From Armigeres subalbatus (Eukaryota > Arthropoda > Insecta > Diptera > Culicidae): DNA of 64,000 nt. Shown in pieces: positions 10,121-21,331 of this stretch (position 1 is its first letter; the number at the start of each line of letters is the position of its first letter). Under the pieces are notes generated by a model, which ran no database searches, was not told where the DNA came from, and saw only the letters and a program-made list of their open reading frames with translations. Location of the stretch: contig NC_085141.1 in assembly GCF_024139115.2 (NCBI RefSeq), positions 131,501,822 through 131,565,821 of the forward strand, given 5' to 3'. Position numbers and translations under genes: made by a program.

Positions 10121-13100
10121 TGGAAACTTCTCAAGCTTTTGAAAATCTTTCTGCCGTAATCAACTTCTGAGTAAAGCCTTTCAAGATTGTTGGAAGCTTT
10201 TCAAGCTTCAGCTGGAAGCTTTCTACGACTTAGCTATGCTAAAAGCTTTTAAAGCTTCTGCTGGAAGCTTTCCAAGCTACTGCTGGAAGCTTTCCAAGCT
10301 TCTGCTGGAAGCTTTCCAAGCTTCTGCTGGAAGCTTTCCAAGCTTCTGCTGGAAGCTTTCCAAGCTTCTGCTGGAAGCTTTCCAAGCTTCTGCTGGAAGC
10401 TTTCCAAGCTTCTGCTGGAAGCTTTCCAAGCTTCTGCTGGAAGCTTTCCAAGCTTCTGCTGGAAGCTTTCCAAGCTTCTGCTGGAAGCTTTCCAAGCTTC
10501 TGCTGGAAGCTTTCCAAGCTTCTGCTGGAAGCTTTTGCAAGCTTCTGCTGGAAGCTTTTGCAAGCTTCTGCTGGAAGCTTTCCAAGCTTCTGGGCTTCCA
10601 AGCTTCTGCTGGAAGCTTTCCAAGCTTCGGCTGGGAGCTCTCAAGCTTCTGCTGGAAGCTTTCCAAGCTTCTGCTGGAAGCTTTCCAAGCTTCTGCTGGA
10701 AGCTTTCCAAGCTTCTGCTGGAAGCTTTCCAAGCTTCTGCTGGAAGCTTTCCAAGCTTCTGCTGGAAGCTTTCCAAGCTTCTGGAAGCTTTCCAAGCTTC
10801 TGCTGGAAGCTTTCCAAGCTTCTGCTGGAAGCTTTCCAAGCTTCTGCTGGAAGCTTTCCAAGCTTCTGCTGGAAGCTTTCCAAGCTTCTGCTGGGAGCTT
10901 TCCAAGCTTCTGCTGGAAGATCCAAGCTTTTGCTGTAAGCTTTCAAGCTTCTGCTGGAAGCACCAAGCTTCTGTTGGAAGCTTCCCAAGCTTCTACTGGA
11001 AGCTTTCCAAGCTTCTGCTGGAAGCTAAGCTTCTGCTGGAAGCTCCAAGCTTCTGCTGGAAGCTCCAAGCTTCTGCTGGAAGCTTAAGCTTCTGCTGGAA
11101 GCTTTCCAAGCTTCTGCTGGAAGCTTTCCAAGCTTCTGCTGGAAGCTTTCAAGCTTCTGCTGGGAGAAGCTGCTGGAGCTCCAGAGCTGCTGGAGCTTTC
11201 CAGAAGCTTCTGCTGGAAGCTCCAAGCTTCTGCTGGAAGCTTTCAAGCTTCTGCTGGAAGCTTTCCAAGCTTCTGCTGGAAGCTTTCCAAGCTTCTGCTG
11301 GAAGCTTTCCAAAGCTTCTGCTGGAAGCTTCCAAGCTTCTGCTGGAAGCTCTGCCAGAGCTTCTGCTGGGAGCTTTCCAAAGCTTCTGCTGGAAGCCTGC
11401 TTCTGCTGGAAGCTTCCAAGCTTCTGCTGGAGCTTGAAGCTTCTGCTGGAAGCTTGAGCTGCTGGAAGCTGCTGCTGGAGCTCCTGCTGGAAGCTTTAGC
11501 TCTGCTGGAGCTTCAAGCTTCTGCTGGAAGCTTTCCAGCTGCTGGAAGCTTTCCAAGCTTCTACTGGAAGCTTTCCAAGCTTCTACCGGAAGCTTTCCAA
11601 GCTTCTGCTGGAAGCTTTCCAAGCTTCTGCTGGAAGCTTTCCAAGCTTCTGCTGGAAGCTTTCCAAGCTTCTGCTGGAAGCTTTCCAAGCTTCTGCTGGA
11701 AGCTTTCCAAGCTTCTGCTGGAAGCTTTCCAAGCATCTGCTGGAAGCTTTCCAAGCTTCTGCTGGAAGCTTTCCAAGCTTCTGCTGGAAGCTTTCGAATC
11801 TTCTGCTGAAAGCTTTCCAAGCTACTGCCAAGCTACTGATGGAAGCTTTTTCAAGCTTCTGATGGCAGCTTTTTCAAGCTTCTGATTGAAGCTTTTTCAA
11901 GCTTCTTATGGAAGCTTTTTCAAGCTTCTGATGGAAACTTTTTCAAGCTTCTGATGGAAGCTTTTGCAAGCTTCTGATGGAAGCTTCTGCAAGCTTCTAA
12001 TGGAAGCTTTTTCAAGCTTCTAATGAAAGCTTTCCAAGCTTCTGATGGAAGCTTTCCAAGCTTCTGATGGAAGCTTTCCAAGCTTCTGATAGAAGCTTTC
12101 CAAGCTTCTGATGGAAGGTTTCCAAGCTTTCCAATCTTCTGCTGAAAGCTTTCCAAGCTACTGCCAAGCTACTGATGGAAGCTTTTTCAAGCTTCTGATG
12201 GCAGCTTTTTCAAGCTTCTGATTGAAGCTTTTTCAAGCTTCTTATGGAAGCTTTTTCAAGCTTCTGATGGAAACTTTTTCAAGCTTCTGATGGAAGCTTT
12301 TGCTAGCTTCTGATGGAAGCTTCTGCAAGCTTCTAATGGAAGCTTTTTCAAGCTTCTAATGGAAGCTTTCCAAGCTTCTGATGGAAGCTTTCCAAGCTTC
12401 TGATGGAAGCTTTCCAAGCTTCTGATGGAAGCTTTCCAAGCTTCTGATGGAAGCTTTCCAAGCTTCTGATGGAAGCTTTCCAAGCTTCTGATGGAAGCTT
12501 TCCAAGCTTCTGATGGAAGCTTTCCAAGCTTCTGATGGAAGCTTTCCAAGCTTCTGATAGAAATATTCCAAACTACTGTTGGAAGCTTTTCAAACTTCTG
12601 TTGGAAGCTTTTCAAGCGTCTGATGGAAGCTTTCCAAGCTTCTGATGGAAGCTTTCCAAGCTTCTGCTGGAAGCTTTCCAAGCTTCTGATGGAAGCTTTC
12701 AGAACTTCTGATGGAAGTTTCAAAAAATTTTACTGGAAGCTTCTCAAGCTTGTGCAGAAAGCTTTTCCAGCTTCTGAAGGAAACTTTCCTGGCTGCAGGA
12801 AGCTTTTAAAAAGTCTGAAAAAAGCTTTACATGCTTTTCAAGGAAACTTCTCAAGCGTCTGCTGGAAGCTTTTCTCGCTTATGCTGGAAGCTCTCCATGC
12901 TTATACTGGAAGCTTTTTTTTAGCAGCAGGAAGCTTTTCAAGCTTTTGAAGAAAGCTTCTCATGCTTCTTCTGGAAGTTTTAAAACTGGAATCTTTTCAA
13001 GCTTCTGATGGAAGCTTTTCGAGTTGCTGATGGAAGCATTTTATGTTGGAAGCTTTTCAAAGTTCTGGCTGATGTTTTTTAAGATTCTTACGGAATATTT

Positions 13101-13430
13101 TTAAGCTTCTGCCGAAAACTTTCTATTCTTAACACAATTTTGTTTTTGCAACACGGAAACTGTTCAAGCTTCTGGTGGAAGTTTTTTTTTATTTAATTCG
13201 GAAGCTTTTCTAGCTTCTGACGGAAGAGTTCAAATTTTCTTACAGAATCCTCTGGCGCGGGTCACTTTAACTACTAACGCAAACTTTCTGGTTGTGTGCC
13301 TGCAGATTTTTATCTTCATGTTTTCTGGCTTACTATTCATGCTTCTTACTGAAGCTTTTCATGTTTCTGACGGAAGCTTTTAAAGCTTCTGATGGAAGCT
13401 TCCCAAACTTTTGTTGTAAGCTTTCTCAGC
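10121..13430. repeat. 22-bp minisatellite array B, inverted relative to A
   Basis: The same 22-bp family as array A in reverse orientation: AAGCTTCTGCTGGAAGCTTT plus CC. About 10250-10540 and 11580-11790 are almost perfectly homogeneous. Two subfamilies follow each other: a CTGCTG type (10250-11830) and a CTGATG type (11840-12720), then a decaying tail to about 13430. The strings around 11820-12010 recur at about 12130-12360, another block duplication. Frames of up to 300 codons are open on both strands because three 22-bp monomers make 22 codons without a stop; these are not genes. Confidence 0.95.
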
Positions 13431-14533
13431 TCCTAACTAATTTTATCCATTTAATATTTATTCTGAAGTTTTAACTTGAGTTCAATGTTTTCTGATATTC
13501 TGTTGGAAGTGGCTGTCAGAAACTTAACAAGTTTCTGATAAAACTTTCCATTGGTTTGAAAACTAATTCATTCTCATTGAAATTATTTTGACGTTTCCAA
13601 ATATTGTTTTTCTCCAGGGTTTGTAGAAACCGCTCTCAATAGATAACGAACAATGACAAAAACAAAGGCAAAAACTTCTCCCAATAAAACAAATCTATCG
13701 AACTTGTAAGTTGGAAGAAACTGTTTCGGTAGGCGGCCCTCACCGAAGAGGTTTGTTAAAATGCTTTGTTCTCTCTCATTTTTTACTGGGCAGTTGAAAT
13801 GCATCATTAGAACTGGTTTCCCCGCATTTTGGCTCTGGGATGAACTTTTGGAATCGGCCATTTCACGGATGTTCCGGATCTTCCGAAGAACCATTTCCGG
13901 AGCATTTGGTGGTCACAGAAGACATTCACTATTGATTGCACCCACAATTTACTAGAATGAATTGTTATCAAAAAATCGCAAAGCTCTGGGATGAGCTTTT
14001 GGAATTGGCCACTTTTACGGAAGTTCTCTACATTCGAACTGGAACTAGGCCTGCTTTCAAATTAGTATTCTATTAGCATGTCCCCAGTTATTAATTGAAA
14101 GCTTTTCTATGCCCGCCATTGCGTGAGTATGTATCTTGTGTAGCAAGTACAATGGATACACTATACCCAGGGTGTCGAGAAAGTTTCCAACCCGAAAACA
14201 TCCGAGAATCGAAATCGCCATCTCTGGGTTGGAAATCTTACGCCTTTGCTAGCAAAGCTACTGGAGACCCCCTGGAGAAATGGCATATACAAGATAGCGA
14301 ATACAGTTGGGATCATCAGAGCACATATTTGCAAGCAATTTTATGTTTCATAACACGAAACTCGAAAATTTGGTTCCAACCTGAGAAGCTCAAACAGTAC
14401 CTCTTTAGTACAGGTTCCCCGGGGACTAGAGTGATCAATTTGGATGAACCACCCCATGGGCTGGTTATTGGAACCTGCAGCTTTTGTTTGGTGCCAAAAG
14501 ATCGAAAATCGGTTGAAATTTGAGGTTTTGTGA
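13431..14533. other. Unassigned region after array B
   Basis: A direct repeat of about 40 bp, CTCTGGGATGA(A/G)CTTTTGGAAT, starts near 13837 and 13984, so part of this is probably an unclassified dispersed repeat. A minus-strand frame of 103 codons (13583-13894) and a plus-strand frame of 142 codons (14095-14523) show no motif I recognise. The latter contains WKSYAFASKATGDPLEKWH and LDEPPHGLVIGTCSFCLVPK and could be a decayed element. Confidence 0.4.
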
Positions 14534-14547
14534 TCATGATGAAATCT

Positions 14548-14641
14548 CAAGCAAACATCTGTTGGTTCCCTGTGCAAGAACAGCTGATCTGGTCATAATG
14601 GAGTAGCAACTACGAGCAGTCAATCAAGCTCAAGCTCAAGC
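14548..14641 (+). mobile_element. 94-bp LINE 3' tail with 14-bp target duplication
   Basis: The insert is flanked by the perfect direct repeat TCATGATGAAATCT (14534-14547 and 14642-14655). It contains GGAGTAGCAACTACGAGCAG and ends in three CAAGCT units. The same landmark (GGAGTAGCAACC… followed by a TAAGC tail) closes the retroposon at 33183-33257. This is therefore a heavily 5'-truncated copy of a non-LTR element 3' end, still bounded by its TSD. Confidence 0.75.
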
Positions 14642-14655
14642 TCATGATGAAATCT

Positions 14656-17329
14656 TGGGTCCAAATGGACCCCAATGCACAATATGTAACTTTTTTCTAA
14701 TGCATTGGGAAGGTTAAAAAGAATTTTTTAGTATCGTAACAGCTTCCGAAAAACATCTATCACGGTATGCACGGTATCGAGAGTGTATAGAGACATGATA
14801 AGTGAGATTTGTTTTGTTCTGCTTTGGATTCAAACCCTTTTTTCACTCATGATTGTATAAATGGATGAAATTCGTTCCAAGACTCTGCTTTGATGCACCT
14901 TGCTTGATATCTAATTTGATATTGGAACAAATTCGAACCAAGAAGTTTGATTGGTTCAACGTGAAGCTTTTGGACGTGCTGATCCACAGTGCGTTTTGCA
15001 AGAAATGCGTCATTATTTTGTTCGGGTTATTCATCAAGATATACCTAATTGATTTTTTTATAGACACAATTTGCTTTTGATTTGTTATTTTGATGGCGTG
15101 TTCGAACACAATGTAAATCATCAATTTCGACACTATAACCCTCACTTCAAACAAATTAATGACAAATTTTGCCTTTATGTACTCTTGTGTAAAAGTGAAA
15201 CTCGGTAACGTTCATGAATACACGTTCAGTTATTTCCCGTAGCCCAAATATGAACCAAATAATGATTTCAATAACAAAAGTAACTCGTTGCAAATTTCGC
15301 TGCCTTGATGTTACCATGACCTGTACGGAATTGCACCGAGCCGCATCAGCGATTCAGAGACAGATAAAAGGGCTCTCCAGTCATACCTGAAACAGATAAA
15401 AGAGAAAAAAAACGAATTAAAACGATTGGCAACAATTGAGAAAATTAACCGAAATATGACTATTTAATACGGATCACAACCAGGACGAACCGGGTGAGAG
15501 CACGGACTTCAATACAACCTAGTTGGGTCGTTTCGCCACTAGGACTGATTCATCGAATCGCCATCCCCATCAATCAAAAGCCGCAAATTTCTTTTATTGT
15601 GGCCTTTTTCCCACAAAATACGCTTGCCTACCGGCGGGCACCGCACAGTGGGACCATGTTCAATAATTTCTTTAGTGGAGTGGATCTGATTATTAAAGAT
15701 ACTTGTGATCTTGATTGCTACACTGTTGGGATGAACAACAAAGGTTTTTCATAACCAGCCCTACAAATTTACATACCCAGGTTCTTAGTTCGTTACTAAG
15801 ATTTCGAAAAAAAAGGCATTAGAGTGCTTACTTATATTTCAAACTATTTGCAGCGTTTCTATAAAGTGTTTGCTGAATGCTCGGTTGTGCGACTATTTTT
15901 AAGTGAGTTTTGATAAAATTATATTTATTACAATGGTTTGTTATTTTGATATCAAGTGGTACCCGTACCGATAATAAATATCTTTCGCTATCAACCTTTC
16001 TGATTCAGTTGTGTGATCACTCATAAAAATGACCATTATTCAATTCATCATAAAAAGTAGAAAATTATTATCCATCAATGCGTTACATCACGTGAAATTC
16101 TATACCACAGTAGTAGTAATCTCAGCTTCAGCAAACAACTTTACAGGATGGCTCCTGCTACCGTGTTGAACAGCTGCAACAATCTCTCGAGTACCACCAT
16201 TACCAGACTCAGTCAGTCATCCCACCAGCTACAATAATTGTAAAATTGATCATCGATGCAAAATGAAAGGCTTTCGCTGGCACTGTACTCTGGCATCATG
16301 TGTTCTACACATTCAGAGTCGAACTTGCACACGTTGAATTTTGGACACTAAGATATTGTTCAGTTGATTCGTGAATGTGAGCTTAAAATGTTTAATCATA
16401 AATGTCTCCAACTGCCATGTATTAAATATTTGAAAAAATCGCACTGATAGATATGTGTCCGAAATTTAACGTGCACAGTTTCCAGTGCCGTTTGAATCCG
16501 TTTCGTCGGATGACAGGTTGCTCGTTCAGAGATTGAGTAACAGTGTGTAATCCGGCGCTTGTTGGTTGAAAAAGTGAAGTAGAGGGCAAGCGGGAACGTT
16601 ATGCATGCGCGAATGTAACTCTTTAATCAAATGAAGTCATAATTGGACGTCACTTTCGCGCAGTCATTATGCACTCGGGTTAAATGGATGGAGAAGTTTG
16701 CGACGTCTACGCTCTGGCTCGTTTTTGTTTATTGTTCACGTTGGATGGAATGTTTCAAAATGAGACTTGCTAATGGAGGTAAGCAGGAGTTAGTACAAGC
16801 CGTAGCCATAATCCATTTAAATACATTTTAATTCCCCAATTATTGCTTTTTATTATAGGTTTGTATTAACTTCAAACGAATTTAATTAGAGTTTTAAAAA
16901 TAATTGGAGCAGATAATAATAATCACACGAATTGGATTGAATGTCGATCTTTTTTGTCAGGACCATCGGAAATTATTTAACGTGGTTGGTCGCAGTTAGG
17001 ACTTATTGAATTGGAAATGACGCCGATAGCCTGGTCTGTTGGACTTCACCAACGGGAAATTGATTATTGATGTGCATATAATTTAATGCACAATTTAAAC
17101 ACAATTTATTGCTTTTGAACAAAATCTGTAGAAGCACATCTTTGTCGAGAGCTGGGAATACATAATTTCCCAGAAGTGGAAAGCTTACAATTGTCTAATC
17201 TGCAGCTTATTTGAAATTTAAACATTTGTAAGCTTTTGGCAGGAGGGGCAACAATTTATAATCAACTTTTCAAGTTAACAAATTTCGTTATTAACTTAGA
17301 AGAGGTTTCGATCATATTAGACATCGCTT
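14656..17329. other. AT-rich region, no gene seen
   Basis: AT-rich with scattered short frames (86 codons at 15494, 62 codons at 16643). None has a recognisable domain, and I see no tandem or inverted structure. Confidence 0.5.
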
Positions 17330-18330
17330 TTGAGAGTATCTGACGAACATGTCTTGTTATTTGCTAGATCTGAACATCTCTTTGTTCCAACGAAACTGAA
17401 CTGTGTTCTATCGCCGAGTGTTCAACTTGTTGCAAAACAAACCACCCGGAAGAACAACATGGAATCCATTTCAATCAGCAAAGCCGGCGGAAGACAAACA
17501 CCGAAGATCTTCACTCAAACGCTGCATCGGCAGCACATAATATGCAGAGTGCTTCTGCCAGACCGTCTCTCCCGCCAGCCAAATTCAATTAGTAGCGATG
17601 TGTGAGAAACATGATAGTAATTGGCCCAAACTTCATCCCCTGGAAAGAACACGACCACCGCAAGCCGGAAAAGTTGATCAAGACTTGAAGGGAAACGAGT
17701 TCCGCCGGCACACATATTCACTTATTCAGCCAGGCAGTCCAATATTTGCCTCGGTGGGAGCTTAAATTTAATCGAAAGTTGGCCTTCCCGCCGACAACGG
17801 GGCCGTCGGCGTTTGCCCATTAGACTTTTTAATAAAGAACAGAGAATAAAACACAACTGTTGCATAACAATACGGTGCCAGTCCGTGCTGGCGGCAGCCA
17901 CGTTGAACGCCATCAATACGGTTTGGAGTCTGCGGTGCGGCAGATTGGGTTCTGTTTGTTCGTTTGCGTATTTGTGCGACCTGGTGCACAGTTTTCACAC
18001 GAAACGGTTCACAAAGTTTTTCTTCGCTGCAGTTGCTTGGAAGATATTAGACCGTTGGCGCTGGAAGGTTGGGAACCTCTGCCATGTACGGTGGCCGGCC
18101 TTCTGTTGTTGCTGTCGCTGTCGTTGTATAACACGAAATTAAACAGGCTAACCATGACCAACTTCATAATTTCTCCATTGAACTGAAATTGTGTGCACAA
18201 ACATCGAGCACCGACCGGCACACAGCTTACCCCGCGCGTGCAGGTCCTGCTTTTCGAGATCAATTGGTTGGGAGCGGAAAAAAGCCTGCCTAGGCAACGC
18301 ACCGACGCGTCGTAGTGGCGGGTCAATGGA
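17330..18330. other. GC-richer island, no gene recognised
   Basis: Noticeably higher GC than its surroundings, with overlapping frames of 60-109 codons on both strands, none recognised. It could be a non-coding exon, a regulatory block or an old element. Nothing in the sequence decides between these. Confidence 0.35.
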
Positions 18331-19454
18331 AAAATCTTGAAAAAGTAACTTGCATTAAGAAACTATCTTCATTGGAAGTATCGATTAAATGTATCCTGCC
18401 GTAATCTTAGAAAGTGACGCATGCGCCAAACTACAACATATATGTTTTCTATTTTTCTGTTGAAGAGCTCGATTAGTACTACTCACTAACACCATTTTTA
18501 GAAAAATGGGTATAAGTCACTTTTTCAGATTACGGCAGTATCGTATGACAATTGTTCGACAATCATTTTTTTTGTAGATTATTTTTATCAAAACATTCAA
18601 GATTTAGAAGTAAGTGATGCTCTTCAAGAAAACTAGACTTCATTAGAAGACATTTTTTTAACAAACCCTGAAAGATTGGAAGCCTCCCCAGTCAACCACT
18701 GATCGTATATTTTAATAGATATTTGATCGCATATACTGCAGTTTTTTATCGCACTCATATATGATTACTTATAAAGATAACCCAAATATGATTACTATCG
18801 CATGTAATACCTGCGTATGGAATATTTATGATTGTTTTCAAAAAAGTCCTAAAACGATATAAACAATATCCGATTAATCTGATTGAATCGCAAATATCGT
18901 ATATCCACATACGTGGTGCCAGGAAAATCGTATACGGATGTGCTTTGTACGTATATAGTTTTCACTTCAGCACGTTGGTCAAAACCCACTGTATCTCAGC
19001 GATAATATAAATTTCATTTCTACTTACTTCATTCCATCCGATGTGATTGAATTCCATTCCATTGATGCTGTTATTTAATTCCATTACATTAATCCTATCG
19101 ATTTGGACTCCGTACCACTGCCAAACATTGATCAAAACAACTAAACTTTAACCAAATAAAAATAACTCAGAGGTAAACACGGCGAAATAAAATTTCACAG
19201 ATGTTGACATTTCATCATCGTTTATATGTCGGTAGAATCGTTTGGAATGCTGCGTAATCGTTTTATGTATGTATAGACATTATCGGAACAATTACAAACA
19301 GTTATAAGACTCAAGCTACATTTGTACGTACAACAACATGATTCTCGAATCGTATAAATGTAATAGACATCGTATACTGCAATATCGTAGTCAACATTAG
19401 AGTTTCATCTAGATTATGATTGTCAAAAAGTTGCTGCTTTTCAAGAGTTGCTGT
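18331..19454. other. AT-rich segment with recurrent CGTATA words
   Basis: Many near-copies of ATCGTATA / CGTATAT / CGCATATACTGCAG are scattered between 18700 and 19400, suggesting a decayed transposon. I could not find matching terminal inverted repeats or a target duplication. Confidence 0.35.
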
Positions 19455-19515
19455 ATAGCACATCGATAGAGCATTAGCCTCTAGATTCAAAGGTCAGATG
19501 TTCGATACATGGTTG
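19455..19515 (+). repeat. tRNA-derived SINE head or pseudo-tRNA
   Basis: TAGCACATCGATAGAGCAT resembles a tRNA D-arm/A box, and ATGTTCGATACA lies at B-box distance downstream. The B box is degenerate and no acceptor stem pairs, so this is not a functional tRNA. A T-rich stretch follows. Confidence 0.4.
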
Positions 19516-19639
19516 TTCACAATTTTTTTTAATGTTTACTAGATCGTAATAATGCTTATGAAAACTCAAGAAAGTTGTTGTTTAGTACGTATATGGCCTC
19601 CACTTTAGTAGGTATATAGTGATTCAGTGCATTATATAC

Positions 19640-19773
19640 AAGTTGCTTCAAGAGGCTCGGAAGCCTTATTTCAAGAGGCTCGAAAGCCTTCTTTTAAGAG
19701 GCTCGGAAGCCTCCTTTCAAGAGGCTCGGAAGCCTCCTTTCAAGAGGCTCGGAAGCCTCCTTTCAAGAGGCTC
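19640..19773. repeat. 23-bp minisatellite, left flank block
   Basis: Six monomers of the 23-bp repeat (core GAGGCT-CGGA-AGCCTC, a perfect 6-bp inverted repeat with a 4-nt loop, plus a CTTTCAA linker). The block ends at CGG where the LINE sequence begins. The same repeat resumes on the far side of that LINE fragment. Confidence 0.9.
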
Positions 19774-21331
19774 GGGATTCCTAGTTTGCAAGTTGCCGCG
19801 ATCAGTTGTGTTCGATATGGATCAGCAGTATCAAAAGTGCAAGTAACGTAGACCAGTACCGCAGTTAAGTGCATTAGCCCACTCGGAATAAATTTTTGCT
19901 GACAACGGAAAAAGTATTACGTCCATAGACTGTACAAGTTAGGCCGGCATATAGAGGGCAACTCGATGCCCCCCACAGGCGGCCCCGATGGGGCCACCGA
20001 TCCTTTACGGGGAAGCAATTTCCCAGCTTTGAACCAGAAAACAGTGACGGGGAGATTTATGATACTGAAAAGAACAGACGAAGGAGAAACGCTTGAAAAA
20101 GTTTCCCCTGTTATAATCGAAAAAACAATCTCATATTGGTGCGCAAGTGAAGTTGAAAGCATAAGAAGAAACAGAGATGGCACGTGCCTAATCAAAACGA
20201 AAAATGACAAGCAAGCGGATGCGCTGCTAAAACTTAAAAAAATCGCGAGTGACGTTAACGTGAAAGTGATCGAACATGGATCGTTGAACAAGAGTAAAGT
20301 CGTATTCTCGTATTATGATACGTATGTTATGGATGATGAAGAAATGCTCCTCTCCCTTCAAGAGAAAAACAAAGATCTTAAAATTTCTAAAGTTGAACGG
20401 ATTATTACGAAACGCGGAGGAATGATTAAAAACACCCGGTCGTTCATATTAACCCTCAACGAGTTGAATGTGCCGCCGTACATAAAGATCGGATTTCTAC
20501 GTATCGCAACTCGGCCGTACTACCCACGACCGACGCGATGCTTTAAATGCCTGCAGTATGGTCATATTAGCAAAACATGCAACGAAGACAAACGTTGTTT
20601 TAACTGTAGCGAAGTGTTCCACGGTGACGATTGTGACAGAGATACTAAGTGTTTGAATTGCATCGACCAAGAAGAAAAACAACACCGACCAGGCAGTTTC
20701 AAATGTCCAGTATGGCAAAAAGAGAACAAAATCATACGGCTTAGGGTGGACCAAAACCTTTCATTTCGGGAAGCCAAACAAAAAGTTGAAAAATCAGAGT
20801 CAACATCTTATGCTGATGCAGCCAAAAAAAATCTTGAATAAAAATTTGAGGACGAACTTAAAAACAGGGAAGAGCGCTACAAAAAAGCTTTAAATGAACG
20901 AGACGAAAAAGACAAAGAGCGACAAGATCAATATAAGCAATTAATTAACGAAATGAAAGCCCGGATGGAAAACATAACCAAGGAAATGAACCAAATTAAG
21001 ACCAAATACCAAGCCGAAACACATAGAAATAATGAGTTAGTAAATCACATCAAAACTCAGGGCCACACTATTCAAAAGCTGCAGAATAAACTAAACGTAA
21101 TCGCCGCAAACCCCACTGATAAGAAAACTAGGAAAACTAAGCAATATGAAAATGTCATGGCCTCCCCGCCCAGGAAAAAAGGAATCAACCTTGAAAAATG
21201 CGAATATAATAACCAAGATGACACCGACGACAATAGTGATATGGATGCCCAACAAATCTTCGATGATGATAATTTATATACTCGGGGATCGAGCTCTAGA
21301 AATAGAGTAAGCAGCAAGTAACCGGATCAGC
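19774..21331 (+). mobile_element. LINE 5' portion (5' UTR and ORF1) inside the 23-bp array
   Basis: Non-repetitive segment bounded on both sides by the 23-bp minisatellite: a 5' leader of about 190 bp with an initiator-like TCAGTTGTG near 19802, then ORF1, then only about 10 bp before the array restarts at TTTCAAGAGGC. ORF2 is absent. The usual truncation of LINEs is at the 5' end, so keeping the 5' half and losing the 3' half is atypical. This suggests array expansion, recombination or deletion after insertion. No target duplication could be read because the flanks are tandem repeats. Confidence 0.7.
19966..21321 (+). pseudogene. LINE ORF1 (gag-like nucleic-acid binding protein) with one in-frame stop
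   Basis: The frame from ATG 19966 is open for 291 codons, meets TAA at 20839-20841, then stays open in the same frame to the stop at 21319-21321 (452 codons in all). The N-terminal half carries VVFSYYDTYVMDDEEM and ITKRGGMIKNTRSFILTLNE. The zinc-knuckle region follows at about residues 191-232: first knuckle CFKCLQYGHISKTC (CX2CX4HX4C), second CFNCSEVFHGDDC, third starting CLNC. CPVWQKENKIIRLRV and SYADAAKK come next, as in I/jockey-type insect ORF1 proteins. The part after the stop is highly charged and probably coiled-coil, with a PPRKKG basic patch and an acidic tail. ORF1 proteins bind element RNA and form RNPs. Apart from the single stop it looks intact, so it is young or the stop is recent. 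Clade is by motif resemblance only. Confidence 0.85.

Noticed and set aside
10236..11437. Open frames of up to 300 codons on both strands as protein genes
   Set aside because: They are period-22 translations of the minisatellite, open in several overlapping frames at once, with no start context or domain.
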